Part shown: positions 25,261-34,768 of the stretch, piece by piece | How positions within the stretch are numbered: position 1 is the first letter of the stretch | How the letters are laid out: every line of letters begins with the position of its first letter | From: Pararhizobium capsulatum DSM 1112 | GTDB lineage: Bacteria > Pseudomonadota > Alphaproteobacteria > Rhizobiales > Rhizobiaceae | DNA length: 64,000 bases | Direction of reading: 5' to 3' | Assembly (NCBI RefSeq): GCF_030814475.1 | Contig: NZ_JAUSVF010000001.1 | Location: 2,005,001-2,069,000 of the forward strand | Translations under genes and position numbers: made by a program | The notes under the pieces: generated by a model | Told to the model about the DNA's origin: nothing | The model's database searches: none | What the model saw: only the letters and a program-made list of their open reading frames with translations

Positions 25261-26274
25261 TCACCGCTTCGCCAAAATCCTCGCCACATCCATCGCAAAA
25301 TAACTCAAAATCCCGTCACATCCCGCGCGCTTGAAGGTGAGCAGGGTTTCGAGCATGACGCGCTCGCCGTCGATCCAGCCGTTGGCGGCGGCGGCTTTGA
25401 TCATCGTGTATTCGCCGGAGACCTGGTAGGCGAAGACGGGGAGGCCGAAGCTTTCCTTCATCCGCCAACAGATATCGAGATAGGGAAGGCCGGGCTTCAC
25501 CATCAGCATGTCGGCGCCTTCCTCGACGTCGAGAGCGGCGTCGCGCATAGCCTCGGTGCCGTTGGCCGGGTCGATGTAATAGGTCTTCTTGTCGCCTTTC
25601 AGCAGCCCGCCGGTGCCGATGGCCTCGCGGTAGGGGCCGTAGAAGGCGGAGGCGAACTTGGTGGCGTAGGACATGATGCCGACATTCTGGTGGCCGTTCA
25701 CATCGAGCGCCCGGCGGATCGCGCCCACGCGACCGTCCATCATGTCGGAAGGAGCGATGATGTCGGCGCCGGCATCGGCCTGGGCGACGGCGGCGCGGGC
25801 GATCTGGGCGACGGTCTCGTCGTTGACGATCTCGCCATCTCTGACGATGCCGTCGTGGCCGTGGCTGGTGAAGGGGTCGAGAGCGACGTCGGTAATGATG
25901 CCGATGTTGGGCACCGCCTTCTTGATGGCGCGGGTGGTCTGGTTGATCAGGTTGTCGGCGGCAAGGCTGTTGGAGCCGGTCTCGTCGCGCAGCGACATCT
26001 CGATATTGGGGAAGGTGGCAAGGGCCGGGATGCCGAGATCGGCAGCTTCACGGGCGGCCTCGACCGCCTTGTCAATGCTCATGCGATTGACGCCGGGCAT
26101 GGCGTCGATCGGCTCGATGATATTGCTGCCGGGCACGATGAAGATCGGCCAGATGAGGTCGTCGACGGTCAGCTGGTTTTCACGCACCATGCGGCGCGTC
26201 CAGTCTGCCTTGCGGTTGCGGCGCATGCGGCGGTGGCCGGTGATGATATCCACAGGGTTCGTCTTGTCCGCCAT
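25261..26274 (-). CDS. hemB: Delta-aminolevulinic acid dehydratase (porphobilinogen synthase)
   Basis: Condenses two 5-aminolevulinate molecules to porphobilinogen in haem synthesis; 337 residues. The Schiff-base lysines are Lys206 (SYATKFASAFYGP) and Lys260 (LMVKPGLPYLD). The metal-binding stretch DVALDPFTSHGHDG has Asp129, Asp133 and Asp141 where zinc enzymes have cysteines, so this is the Mg2+-type enzyme known from rhizobia. The ATG at 26274 with AAAGG upstream gives MADKTNPVD; the open frame reaches back 38 codons more, but that part lacks family character. Confidence 0.95.
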   Translation of the reverse strand: MADKTNPVDIITGHRRMRRNRKADWTRRMVRENQLTVDDLIWPIFIVPGSNIIEPIDAMPGVNRMSIDKAVEAAREAADLGIPALATFPNIEMSLRDETGSNSLAADNLINQTTRAIKKAVPNIGIITDVALDPFTSHGHDGIVRDGEIVNDETVAQIARAAVAQADAGADIIAPSDMMDGRVGAIRRALDVNGHQNVGIMSYATKFASAFYGPYREAIGTGGLLKGDKKTYYIDPANGTEAMRDAALDVEEGADMLMVKPGLPYLDICWRMKESFGLPVFAYQVSGEYTMIKAAAANGWIDGERVMLETLLTFKRAGCDGILSYFAMDVARILAKR

Positions 26275-26429
26275 TTCAAATGCCTTTCCGCCGTCATGGG
26301 TGTGGGCGCGGTTTATCATGGGGGCGGGGGGAATGAAAACCTGGGATGATGCGGTAAAGTGATGCCCGCTTTTCATTTCCTCGGGCAAAGCGGCTGGCGA
26401 AGGGAAGGGGAGACCCTTATCCTGCGGCC

Positions 26430-26867
26430 ATGACCCTTGATTCTGTCCAGGTGCCGCGTCTGTCGCTTGCCGAAATCCTTTTCGGCATTTTCCTGCGGCT
26501 GGTCGCTGTCTGCTGTTTCTGGTTCGGCCTGAACTACTGGGCGCTGGTGATCGGCTTCTCCTTCAATGGCGCCGGCCGCTTCGATCTCTTGCCCGTGGGG
26601 TGGCGCGTGGCGGCAACTGCGCTTGCTGTGATCTACCCCGTGGCAGCACTCGGCCTTTGGCTGATGGTCTCCTGGGGGCCGGTGATCTGGCTGGTGGCGG
26701 CAGCCGCCGAAATCGCCATGTTCGGCTTCTATCCTCAGATCTTCGGGACCAAGCCGCTCCTGCTTTTGCTGCATGGAACGGTCGCCATTGTCTTCGTGCT
26801 TTTCCGGGTTGCGATCCTCTATCAGCGGGCAAGGCAGGCCAAGGCTGCAAGAAATGATTCACCCTGA
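26430..26867 (+). CDS. Small membrane protein beside ldtR (DUF6163-like)
   Basis: A 145-residue protein with four hydrophobic segments (about 15-45, 58-78, 80-100, 108-128) and a basic C-terminus. I recognise it mainly by place: a protein of this size and topology, DUF6163, precedes ldtR in related genomes. No catalytic motif is visible. About 130 bases separate it from ldtR, and a palindrome lies in that gap, so the two genes are probably separately transcribed. Confidence 0.75.
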   Translation: MTLDSVQVPRLSLAEILFGIFLRLVAVCCFWFGLNYWALVIGFSFNGAGRFDLLPVGWRVAATALAVIYPVAALGLWLMVSWGPVIWLVAAAAEIAMFGFYPQIFGTKPLLLLLHGTVAIVFVLFRVAILYQRARQAKAARNDSP

Positions 26868-26913
26868 CACAAAGGTCGCAAAATGTAAGGCGCTGTTAAG
26901 CCTACGGTTTAAG

Positions 26914-26934
26914 TCGAATTTTATACGTATTCGA
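26914..26934. promoter_or_regulatory. Candidate operator upstream of ldtR
   Basis: TCGAAT-N9-ATTCGA, perfect 6-bp arms, lies 64 bases before the ldtR start in an AT-rich stretch. MarR proteins bind palindromes of this size and often repress themselves. It is unproven. Confidence 0.45.
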
Positions 26935-26997
26935 TAATGTCTGTCTCAAGGCGGGGATAACCAATCACACCGCCAAACAAAACAGTGAGGCAGTACA

Positions 26998-27510
26998 ATG
27001 AACACCAAGATCAAGCCGCAGGCCGTTGTCGCAAAAGACCCCCATGAAGATGCGATCCGTTCGCTTTACATGGAATCCCTGCACCTCGTCGAGCGTCTGC
27101 ACCGTCGTCTGCTCGACGTCATCAAGGACGAGTTCGACCGTCAGGGCCGTAGCGACGTCAACGCCGTCCAGGCTCTGCTTCTCTTCAATATCGGCAACTC
27201 GGAACTGACCGCCGGCGAACTTCGCTCCCGCGGTTACTATCTCGGCTCCAACGTTTCCTACAACGTCAAGAAGCTGGTCGACCTCGGCTTCATCAACCAC
27301 CAGCGCTCGCGCATCGACCGTCGCTCGGTCCGCATCAGCCTGACCGAAGAAGGCCAGGAGATCGCCGAAACCGTCGCCAAGCTCTATGAACGCCATATCG
27401 GCTCCATCCAGAAGGTCGGCGGCATCGGTACCGACGAATTCGGCGAAATGAACAAACTCCTGCAGCGCCTCGACCGCTTCTGGAACGACTCGATCATGTA
27501 TCGTCTCTAA
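26998..27510 (+). CDS. ldtR: MarR-family regulator LdtR
   Basis: A 170-residue winged-helix regulator. The HTH core is SELTAGELRSRGYYLGSNVSYNVKKLV and the wing is HQRSRIDRRSVRISLT. Adjacent L,D-transpeptidase and the upstream small membrane gene match the LdtR locus of Liberibacter and Sinorhizobium, where LdtR controls the transpeptidase gene, stress tolerance and motility genes. The ATG and surrounding codons fit, with GTGAGG about 9 bases upstream. It acts as a cytosolic dimer. Confidence 0.93.
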   Translation: MNTKIKPQAVVAKDPHEDAIRSLYMESLHLVERLHRRLLDVIKDEFDRQGRSDVNAVQALLLFNIGNSELTAGELRSRGYYLGSNVSYNVKKLVDLGFINHQRSRIDRRSVRISLTEEGQEIAETVAKLYERHIGSIQKVGGIGTDEFGEMNKLLQRLDRFWNDSIMYRL

Positions 27511-27535
27511 TCGAGCCAAAAACGCCATTCCAGCA

Positions 27536-27562
27536 ACGCCCGGTCGCCATGCGGCCGGGCGT
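27536..27562 (+). terminator. GC-rich hairpin after ldtR
   Basis: ACGCCCGG (27536-27543) pairs with CCGGGCGT (27555-27562) across an 11-nt loop, 26 bases past the ldtR stop. Only a short T-rich tail (GCTCATTT) follows. Confidence 0.6.
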
Positions 27563-27871
27563 GCTCATTTATGGGTATTGCCTGAAATATACCGCACTTT
27601 GCTGCAACTGTTGCAGGATTGCCGATGGGCAAAACAGGCGGGTGTGCAGGCGGCTCAAGTCTTCGGAATGTGACACGAATTGGCCATATTGCTATGACAG
27701 CCACAGATTGAATAACCGGGTTTCGGGGCTGGTCCAGTAGCCTCCCGGACGGCATGTTCGCGTAATCGTGAACGGTAAAAGCCGACCCCGGAGAGTATGA
27801 TTTGGCTTTGGTTAACCTTGTTCGTGGTAGCGCTGACGTGTCTTTGCGCTGCAGCATTGGGATGGTGAGAT
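27563..27871. other. Promoter region of ldtP
   Basis: About 310 bases without a gene between ldtR and ldtP. The palindrome GGTTAACC (27810-27817, in TTGGTTAACCTTG) lies 55 bases before the ldtP start and is a possible regulator site. No RNA gene was recognised. Confidence 0.45.
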
Positions 27872-29179
27872 ATGTCGAAGAAAAACGGAATTGATGCTTT
27901 CTCGCGCCGGTCTTTCCTGCGATCGGCCGCCGCAGTCGGCGCCGCTGCGTGGGCCGGTGGCGCCAGCGCACAGGATGCGCTGCTTGAGATCATCAATGCG
28001 CCGCGCCGTGGTGCTTGGGACGACCAGTTCGACGCCAAGGCTTCGCGTTCCGCCGCAACCGTGGCTTCCAACACGCCGATCTTCAGCATGGAGACGATCG
28101 GTAACACGCAGCAGGCGATTGCCGACTACCAGCAGATCGTTTCTGCCGGCGGCTGGCCGATGGTCAATACCGGCCTGAAGCTTGAGATGGGTGTTTCCGA
28201 TCCGAGCGTGCAGGCTCTGCGCCAGCGCCTGATGATCACCGGCGACCTCGCGCAATCGGCCGGTATGTCGAATGCGTTCGATTCCTATGTCGATGGTGCC
28301 GTCAAGCGCTTCCAGGCGCGCCATGGCCTTCCGGCGGATGGCGTTCTGGGCGAATTCTCGATGAAGGCCCTGAACATTCCCGCGGATATCCGTCTCAACC
28401 AGCTGAACACCAACCTCGTTCGCCTGCAGTCGATGTCGGGTGATCTCGGTCGTCGTTATGTCGTCGTCAATATTCCGGGCGCGCAGATCGAAGCCATCGA
28501 GAACGGTCGCGTCGTGCAGCGCCATACCGCGGTCGTGGGACGTCTCTCGCGCCCGACGCACATCATCAATTCCAAGATCTACGAGGTTATCCTCAACCCT
28601 TACTGGACGGCGCCGCGCTCGATTGTCGAAAAGGACATTGTTCCGCTGATGCGCAAGAATCCGGCTTACCTTACGGACAACGCCATCCGCCTGCTTGATG
28701 GCAGCGGGAACGAGGTTGCTCCGGAAACGATCGACTGGAACGCCGAGAAGGCGCCGAACCTGACTTTCCGTCAGGACCCGGGCAAGATTAACGCCATGGC
28801 GTCGACCAAGATCAACTTCCACAACCCGAACAACGAATACATGCACGACACACCGTCGCAAGGCCTGTTCAACAAGCTTGCGCGTTTCGAATCGTCCGGC
28901 TGCGTGCGCGTGCAGAACGTTCGCGACCTGACTGTCTGGCTCCTGAAGGAAACCCCCGGCTGGAGCCGCACCCAGATTGAGGCAACCATCCGCGCGGGCC
29001 AGAACAACCCGATCAATCTGGCGGAGGAGGTTCCGGTGTACTTCAAGTACATCTCGGCCTGGTCGACGATCCCCCGCGTTGTGCAATTCCGCGACGACAT
29101 CTATGAGATGGACGGCGCTCAGGAACTGGCGCTGCAGACCACGACCGGCATTGAGCCGGTGGTTGGTTCGGTCGAGTAA
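27872..29179 (+). CDS. ldtP: Periplasmic L,D-transpeptidase LdtP
   Basis: Forms or edits 3-3 peptidoglycan cross-links, or links proteins to the wall. 435 residues. A twin-arginine-like leader (SRRSFLRSAAA, 11-21; cleavage near ASAQ) precedes a PG_binding_1 domain (about 103-168, DGAVKRFQARHGLPADGVLG). The YkuD catalytic domain (about 195-355) has His325 (MHDTPSQGLF) and nucleophile Cys344 (SSGCVRVQN). A C-terminal tail of 90 residues follows. It lies directly behind ldtR, its known regulator in relatives. Confidence 0.94.
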   Translation: MSKKNGIDAFSRRSFLRSAAAVGAAAWAGGASAQDALLEIINAPRRGAWDDQFDAKASRSAATVASNTPIFSMETIGNTQQAIADYQQIVSAGGWPMVNTGLKLEMGVSDPSVQALRQRLMITGDLAQSAGMSNAFDSYVDGAVKRFQARHGLPADGVLGEFSMKALNIPADIRLNQLNTNLVRLQSMSGDLGRRYVVVNIPGAQIEAIENGRVVQRHTAVVGRLSRPTHIINSKIYEVILNPYWTAPRSIVEKDIVPLMRKNPAYLTDNAIRLLDGSGNEVAPETIDWNAEKAPNLTFRQDPGKINAMASTKINFHNPNNEYMHDTPSQGLFNKLARFESSGCVRVQNVRDLTVWLLKETPGWSRTQIEATIRAGQNNPINLAEEVPVYFKYISAWSTIPRVVQFRDDIYEMDGAQELALQTTTGIEPVVGSVE

Positions 29180-29214
29180 GTTTTCGGCTGCCGCAAGGCG
29201 CTTCAGAATTTGAG

Positions 29215-29245
29215 AAAGCCGTGCTCTTTCGGGAGTGCGGCTTTT
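29215..29245 (+). terminator. Intrinsic terminator of ldtP
   Basis: AAAGCCG (29215-29221) and CGGCTTT (29238-29244) form the base of a stem whose loop can pair further (TGCTC with GAGTG). Four T follow directly. It starts 35 bases past the ldtP stop. Confidence 0.7.
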
Positions 29246-29391
29246 GCATGTCCGGGGTTGTTCGGGAAGGGCGCAAAGCGTCGCAGGGATGCGGAGTATG
29301 CATGGGAAATGGCGCAAATCGCACAGCCCGTATTGCCCTTGCCATGCGAGGACGGTAAACACCGAGCCACATCCTCACAGGAGCCCTGAGA

Positions 29392-30690
29392 ATGAGTGTT
29401 TCTTCCACAACCGACAGCTTCTTCACCCGCTCGCTTGCCGATACCGATCCGGATATCTTTGGCGCGATCGAGAAGGAGCTGGGTCGCCAGCGACATGAGA
29501 TCGAACTTATCGCCTCTGAAAACATCGTCTCGCGCGCCGTCCTGGAAGCGCAGGGCTCGATCATGACGAACAAGTATGCCGAGGGCTATCCGGGCAAGCG
29601 CTATTACGGCGGCTGCCAGTTCGTCGATATCGCGGAAGAACTTGCGATCGAGCGCGCCAAGAAGCTGTTCGGCGTCAACTTCGCCAATGTTCAGCCGAAC
29701 TCCGGTTCGCAGATGAACCAAGCGGTGTTCCTGGCACTCCTGCAGCCGGGCGACACGTTCATGGGCCTCGACCTGAATTCGGGTGGTCACCTGACGCACG
29801 GCTCGCCGGTCAATATGTCCGGCAAGTGGTTCAACGTCGTGTCCTACGGCGTGCGCGAAGGCGACAACCTGCTCGACATGGATGCCGTTGCCGAAAAGGC
29901 CCGCACCCATAAGCCGAAGCTGATCATTGCCGGCGGTACCGCCTATTCGCGCATCTGGGACTGGAAGCGTTTCCGCGAGATTGCAGACGAAGTCGGCGCC
30001 TATCTGATGGTCGACATGGCCCACATCGCCGGTCTCGTCGCCGGTGGCCAGCACCCGTCGCCGTTCCCGCATTGCCATGTTGCCACGACCACGACCCACA
30101 AGTCGCTGCGCGGTCCGCGCGGTGGCGTGATCCTGACGAATGACGAGGATCTGGCCAAGAAGTTCAACTCGGCCGTGTTCCCCGGCCTGCAGGGCGGCCC
30201 GTTGATGCACATCATCGCTGCCAAGGCTGTCGCCTTCGGCGAGGCGCTGCAGCCGGATTTCAAGGATTACGCGGCCCAAATCGTCAAGAACGCCAAGGCG
30301 CTTTCGGAAACGCTGGTTGCCGGCGGTCTCGATATCGTTTCTGGCGGCACCGACAACCATCTTATGCTCGTCGACCTGCGCAAGAAGAATGCGACCGGCA
30401 AGCGGGCGGAAGCGGCTCTCGGCCGCGGCTACATCACCTGCAACAAGAACGGCATTCCCTTCGATCCGGAAAAGCCCTTCGTCACCTCCGGCATCCGTCT
30501 CGGCACGCCGGCCGGCACGACGCGCGGCTTCAAGGAGGCCGAATTCCGCGAAATCGGCAATCTCATTGTTGAGGTTCTCGATGGCCTGAAGGTCGCCAAC
30601 TCGGATGAGGGCAATGCTGCCGTCGAAGCCGGCGTTCGCGAAAAGGTCGTCAAGCTGACCGACCAGTTCCCGATGTATCCCTATATGTAA
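29392..30690 (+). CDS. glyA: Serine hydroxymethyltransferase
   Basis: A PLP enzyme converting serine and tetrahydrofolate to glycine and methylene-THF; 432 residues. The PLP lysine is Lys237 in [14 protein letters not shown]; other marks are [11 protein letters not shown] (65-75) and [16 protein letters not shown] before the ATG is a modest ribosome site. nrdR starts 16 bases after its stop, and ribD/ribE follow, so one-carbon and flavin genes may share a transcript. Confidence 0.97.
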   Translation: MSVSSTTDSFFTRSLADTDPDIFGAIEKELGRQRHEIELIASENIVSRAVLEAQGSIMTNKYAEGYPGKRYYGGCQFVDIAEELAIERAKKLFGVNFANVQPNSGSQMNQAVFLALLQPGDTFMGLDLNSGGHLTHGSPVNMSGKWFNVVSYGVREGDNLLDMDAVAEKARTHKPKLIIAGGTAYSRIWDWKRFREIADEVGAYLMVDMAHIAGLVAGGQHPSPFPHCHVATTTTHKSLRGPRGGVILTNDEDLAKKFNSAVFPGLQGGPLMHIIAAKAVAFGEALQPDFKDYAAQIVKNAKALSETLVAGGLDIVSGGTDNHLMLVDLRKKNATGKRAEAALGRGYITCNKNGIPFDPEKPFVTSGIRLGTPAGTTRGFKEAEFREIGNLIVEVLDGLKVANSDEGNAAVEAGVREKVVKLTDQFPMYPYM

Positions 30691-30705
30691 TCTCAAGGAG
30701 TCCGG

Positions 30706-31179
30706 ATGCGCTGCCCCTATTGCGGATCGGAAGATAGCCAGGTCAAGGATTCCCGTCCTGCAGAGGACGGGGCCGCGATCCGGCGGCGGCGCATCTGCCC
30801 AGATTGCGGCGGTCGTTTCACGACGTTCGAGCGGGTGCAGCTGCGCGAGCTGATGATCCTGAAGAAGACCGGCCGCAAGGCACCCTTCGACCGGGACAAG
30901 CTGCTGCGATCGTTCGAGATCGCGCTGCGCAAGCGTCCGGTCGATCGGGACCGCATCGAACGTGCAGTTTCCGGGATCGTGCGTAGGCTGGAAAGTTCCG
31001 GCGAAACGGAAATCCCCTCGGAAGAGATCGGCCTGCAGGTTCTGGAAGCCCTGAAGAGCCTCGATGACGTAGCTTTCGTGCGCTATGCCTCGGTTTATCG
31101 CGATTTCTCCCATGCGGAGGATTTCGAGAAGGTGATCACAGAAATCAGCGCCAAGATCGCTCGCGATCCCGGCGTTTGA
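30706..31179 (+). CDS. nrdR: Ribonucleotide reductase repressor NrdR
   Basis: A 157-residue repressor of nrd operons. A zinc ribbon uses Cys3, Cys6, Cys31 and Cys34 (MRCPYCG ... ICPDCGGRF). An ATP-cone domain (about 49-139, [23 protein letters not shown]) senses ATP/dATP. It follows glyA by 16 bases with AAGGAG before its ATG, an order common in alphaproteobacteria. Confidence 0.97.
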   Translation: MRCPYCGSEDSQVKDSRPAEDGAAIRRRRICPDCGGRFTTFERVQLRELMILKKTGRKAPFDRDKLLRSFEIALRKRPVDRDRIERAVSGIVRRLESSGETEIPSEEIGLQVLEALKSLDDVAFVRYASVYRDFSHAEDFEKVITEISAKIARDPGV

Positions 31180-31315
31180 GCGGGAATGAACACCAAGCGG
31201 CGCTTGAGGGATTTCAAAATCATCCCCGTCTTGTGATTATCTTGAAAACACAGTCCGCAAGCCTCACATGATTGCTCCCACCCCGTTCCCCGACTCGTAG
31301 CGGAGCTTTACAGAA

Positions 31316-32431
31316 ATGACCGAATGGACCCGCGACGATGAGCGTTTCATGGGGGTAGCCCTTGCTCTCGCGCACCGGCATCTCGGTCAGACCGCCACCA
31401 ATCCTTCCGTTGGCTGCGTGATCGTGCGCGATGATGGCGATGGTCCCCGCATCGTCGGCCGTGCCGTGACGGCTGTTGGCGGACGGCCGCATGCGGAGAC
31501 GCAGGCGCTGGCGGAGGCGGGAGATCTGGCCCGCGGTGCGACAGCCTATGTGACACTCGAACCCTGTTCTCACCACGGCAAGACACCGCCCTGTGCCGAT
31601 GCGTTGATTGCGGCGGGTGTTGCCCGCGTCGTGATCGCCGTCACCGATCCTGACGAGCGGGTGAGTGGCAGGGGCATCGACATGCTGCGCGACGCCGGCA
31701 TCGTGGTCGAAACCGGACTGATGCAGGTGGAGGGTGAACGGGAGCTCGAGGCCTACCTCATGCGCAAGCGCGAGGGGCGGCCATTCGTGACGTTGAAGCT
31801 TGCCGTCTCTGCCGATGGCATGATCGGTGCGACGGGCAAGGGCCAGCTTGCGATCACCGGGCCTGAAAGTCGCGCGGAGGTGCATCGCATACGCTCGGAA
31901 AGCGATGCCATTCTTGTCGGCATCGGCACGGCCGTCGCGGATGATCCGGAACTCACGACCCGGTTGCCGGGTCTTGAGCATCGTTCGCCAATCCGCATCG
32001 TGCTCGACAAGCGGCTGGAACTGCCGATCGGCGCAAAACTGGTGAAGACGGCCCGCCAAGTGCCTGTGATCGCTGTCAGTGATGCAGATGTGTCTTCATT
32101 CAGTGAACAAGCGCGCCGGGATGCGCTGGAGGCCGCGGGGGTCGAAATCCTGATCTGCCACCAGGATGATCTCTCCGATCTGCTTGGGGCGCTTGCGACC
32201 CGTGGCATATCTTCCCTCCTGGTGGAGGGGGGCGCGAAGACGGCGGAGCTTTTCCTGAACGCCGGTCTCGTCGACCGCATCCTGCTTTTCACCGGCACCG
32301 TGACGGTCGGGGAGGGTGGCGTCGCGTCGCCCATCGACCGAATGCTTGTGCCGGTTGGTTTCGTGTATCGCGCGAGCCATTCCTTCGGCAATGACGTCCT
32401 TGATGAATATGAATATGAAAGAAGCTCCTGA
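31316..32431 (+). CDS. ribD: Bifunctional riboflavin deaminase/reductase
   Basis: Carries out the deamination and side-chain reduction steps that follow GTP cyclohydrolase II in riboflavin synthesis. 371 residues. The N-terminal zinc deaminase has His59 and Glu61 (RPHAETQALAEAG) and Cys84/Cys93 (EPCSHHGKTPPC). The C-terminal reductase domain starts near FVTLKLAVSADG (about 160) and holds SLLVEGGAKTAELF. The stop TGA shares its last A with the ribE ATG. No FMN riboswitch was seen in the 136 bases upstream. Confidence 0.96.
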   Translation: MTEWTRDDERFMGVALALAHRHLGQTATNPSVGCVIVRDDGDGPRIVGRAVTAVGGRPHAETQALAEAGDLARGATAYVTLEPCSHHGKTPPCADALIAAGVARVVIAVTDPDERVSGRGIDMLRDAGIVVETGLMQVEGERELEAYLMRKREGRPFVTLKLAVSADGMIGATGKGQLAITGPESRAEVHRIRSESDAILVGIGTAVADDPELTTRLPGLEHRSPIRIVLDKRLELPIGAKLVKTARQVPVIAVSDADVSSFSEQARRDALEAAGVEILICHQDDLSDLLGALATRGISSLLVEGGAKTAELFLNAGLVDRILLFTGTVTVGEGGVASPIDRMLVPVGFVYRASHSFGNDVLDEYEYERSS

Positions 32432-33051
32432 TGTTTACCGGCATTATCACCGATATCGGCACCGTTGAATCTGTCACCCGGCTCGATGAGGGCGTGAAGC
32501 TCAGGATCGGTACTGTCTATGACCCCAAGGGCATCGATATCGGTGCCTCGATTGCCTGTTCCGGCGTCTGCCTGACGGTGACGACCCTACCGGAGGAAGG
32601 CTCGAACGAACGCTGGTTCGAGGTCGAGGCCTGGGAAGAGGCCTTGCGGCTGACGACGATTGCCGACTGGCAGGCGGAGCGAAAAATCAATCTGGAGCGC
32701 TCGCTGAAGATTGGCGACGAGCTGGGTGGGCATCTGGTCTCCGGACATGTCGACGGCAAGGCGGAAATCCTGTCCGTCGAATCCGAAGGGGAGGCGACGC
32801 GCTTTCGGCTGAAAGCACCGGATCATCTGGCGCGCTTCGTGGCGCCCAAGGGATCGGTTGCGCTGGATGGCACATCGCTGACGGTCAATGCCGTAGACGG
32901 CAGCGTCTTCGACGTGCTGCTCATCCGCCATTCGCTGGAAGTGACGACCTGGGGACAGAAGCAGGCCGGTGACTTCGTGAACTTCGAAGTCGACACGATG
33001 GCGCGGTATGCTGCGCGGCTCGCGGAGTTTCCGGCGCCAAAGGCCGAGTGA
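32431..33051 (+). CDS. ribE: Riboflavin synthase, alpha chain
   Basis: Dismutates two 6,7-dimethyl-8-ribityllumazines to riboflavin; acts as a trimer. 206 residues with two similar lumazine-binding barrels: MFTGIITDIGTVE with GASIACSGVCLTV in the first half, and GHLVSGHVDGKAEI with GSVALDGTSLTVN in the second. It is translationally coupled to ribD by a one-base overlap. The downstream gene abuts from the other strand with no spacer. Confidence 0.96.
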   Translation: MFTGIITDIGTVESVTRLDEGVKLRIGTVYDPKGIDIGASIACSGVCLTVTTLPEEGSNERWFEVEAWEEALRLTTIADWQAERKINLERSLKIGDELGGHLVSGHVDGKAEILSVESEGEATRFRLKAPDHLARFVAPKGSVALDGTSLTVNAVDGSVFDVLLIRHSLEVTTWGQKQAGDFVNFEVDTMARYAARLAEFPAPKAE

Positions 33052-33570
33052 TCACCGCTCTAAGATGATCACATTGGCGCCGTGATAGGTCGTGCGACGG
33101 ACTTCGTGGAAACGGAGCTTCGTGGCGACACGGATCGAAGCCGTGTTTTCGACATCGATGATGCAGGTCTTTTTCAGCGCCGGGCAATACTGGTCGCCCC
33201 AGCGCAGCATGGCGCTGACGGCTTCCGTTGCGTAACCCTTGCCATGAGCGGCGGGCGACAGCGCCCAGCCCGTTTCCATCATGCCCTCCAACGAAGGCGT
33301 GATGACCCGGTGCAGATCGTGGAACCCGGCCTCGCCGATGAACTGGCCGGTTTCCTTGTCTTGCACGGCCAGGAAGCCAAAGCCAAAATAGTGCCACATG
33401 CCGACCTGGCGCAGGAAGCGCGTCCATGCCTGCTCGCGCGAGAACGGCACCCCGCCGATGAAGCGGGTGACCTGCGGATTGCCGAACAGAGCCGCATAAT
33501 GGTCGAAATCTGCACGGCGATAGGGACGCAGGCGCAGGCGATCAGTCTCGATGGTGGGTACTTGCTGCAT
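33052..33570 (-). CDS. GNAT acetyltransferase, RimJ/RimL-like
   Basis: A 172-residue N-acetyltransferase. It starts ETDRLRLRPYRRADFDHYAAL. The acetyl-CoA loop follows as ALSPAAHGKGYATEAVSAML and the C-terminus has ENTASIRVATKLRFHEV, the RimJ/RimL pattern. The target is unknown; ribosomal proteins or small amines are usual. It follows the cupin gene by 2 bases. The pair breaks up the rib genes on the opposite strand. Confidence 0.88.
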   Translation of the reverse strand: MQQVPTIETDRLRLRPYRRADFDHYAALFGNPQVTRFIGGVPFSREQAWTRFLRQVGMWHYFGFGFLAVQDKETGQFIGEAGFHDLHRVITPSLEGMMETGWALSPAAHGKGYATEAVSAMLRWGDQYCPALKKTCIIDVENTASIRVATKLRFHEVRRTTYHGANVIILER

Positions 33571-33572
33571 GG

Positions 33573-34094
33573 TCAGTCCGTTTGTGGTTCCCCGATCCCC
33601 GGTTCGCCTTCCCAGTAATCCGCAGTGGAGGGGAGGCGACCGATGAAGCGGAAGACCGATTTCTTGGTCGTGGCGACCGATTTGGCGAGGAACTTGCCGG
33701 AATCGGGATACTCGACGATTTCAGCCTTGGCTTTCGTGGAGATGGAGAGATATTTCAGCGGTATGGATCCCGTGTTGATGATCTGATGCGCGGTCTCCTG
33801 TCCGCCGGCAGGCGCGCCAAGCACATCACCGGCCTTGACCGGGCGGCGCTCGGAACCGAAGCGGTAGTCGGCCTCCCCTTCCAGGATCACGAACAGCTCG
33901 TCCTCGATATGGTGGTTGTGGAAGGGGCAGCCGGACTTGCCGGGCGGCACTTCGCCATAGCCAACACCGAGTTCCGTTAGGCCGAGAAGTGCGCCGAAGG
34001 CAGCATCGCGGGACTCGAAGAAATTGCCTTCGCTCCAATGCTCCAGATCGAGGTTGGACAGGGTGACGACGGGAAAGTTCGTCGTTTCAGTCAT
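33573..34094 (-). CDS. Cupin-domain protein
   Basis: A 173-residue single-cupin protein. The metal-site motif is [18 protein letters not shown] (two His plus Glu), with the second motif near [14 protein letters not shown]-terminal extension (about 120-173) ends in a Trp/Glu-rich tail (ADYWEGEPG). GGAG precedes the ATG at 34094; the frame is open further upstream, but that part is not cupin-like. The substrate is unknown. It probably forms a two-gene unit with the GNAT gene. Confidence 0.86.
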   Translation of the reverse strand: MTETTNFPVVTLSNLDLEHWSEGNFFESRDAAFGALLGLTELGVGYGEVPPGKSGCPFHNHHIEDELFVILEGEADYRFGSERRPVKAGDVLGAPAGGQETAHQIINTGSIPLKYLSISTKAKAEIVEYPDSGKFLAKSVATTKKSVFRFIGRLPSTADYWEGEPGIGEPQTD

Positions 34095-34303
34095 GCTTTT
34101 CTCCAATCTTTTGCGCAGCATCGCAGAGCCGCGGCTACATTGCAAAGCATGTCGAGAGGTCAGATGACATCGCCAAAGGTGCCTGTCTCGCTCCCGTAGA
34201 CGCAGCGTTTCGTCGAAAAACACTTGCCATTGCGGGCCTGCCGTGGTTTGACCCACCACTCTGGCCGGTAATGATCGGCCGTGATTTTCAGACAGGTGAG
34301 ACA

Positions 34304-34768
34304 ATGTCCGATACCTCGAACCCACATATCCTGATTGTGGAAGCGCGCTTCTATGACGACATGGCCGATGCGCTGCTCGATGGCGCGACGTCTGCGCTCA
34401 AGGATGCCGGCGCGACCTATGATCTCGTCACCGTTCCCGGTGCCCTCGAAATTCCCGCTGCGATCGCCATGGCGCTCGACGGCGCCGATAACGGCGGCAC
34501 CGATTATGATGGCTTCGTTGCGCTCGGCATGGTCATTCGTGGTGAAACCTACCACTTCGAAATCGTTTCCAACGAATCCTCCCGTGCGTTGATGGATCTT
34601 GCCGTCAGCGAGAGCCTGGCGCTCGGAAACGGCATCCTGACGGTCGAAAACGACGCTCAGGCTTGGGCCCGCGCCCGCAAGTCGGAAGGCGACAAGGGCG
34701 GTTTTGCCGCTCGCGCAGCGCTGACCATGATCGAACTCAAGAAGAAACTGGGCGGCTACGGTGACTGA
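34304..34768 (+). CDS. ribH: 6,7-dimethyl-8-ribityllumazine synthase
   Basis: Makes the lumazine precursor of riboflavin from the ribityl pyrimidine and dihydroxybutanone phosphate. 154 residues. Substrate marks are [10 protein letters not shown] and [14 protein letters not shown] (catalytic His), then [19 protein letters not shown] lies before the ATG at 34304; an in-frame ATG 33 bases upstream has no family sequence. The end overlaps the GTG start of nusB by 8 bases, so the two are coupled. Confidence 0.95.
   Translation: MSDTSNPHILIVEARFYDDMADALLDGATSALKDAGATYDLVTVPGALEIPAAIAMALDGADNGGTDYDGFVALGMVIRGETYHFEIVSNESSRALMDLAVSESLALGNGILTVENDAQAWARARKSEGDKGGFAARAALTMIELKKKLGGYGD

Noticed and set aside
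29203..31113. 636-codon open frame on the minus strand
   Set aside because: It is antisense to ldtP end, glyA and nrdR, has no family motif, and follows the codon pattern of a GC-rich shadow.
31180..31315. FMN riboswitch before ribD
   Set aside because: None of the conserved FMN-aptamer blocks was found here or in the space before ribH (34095-34303).
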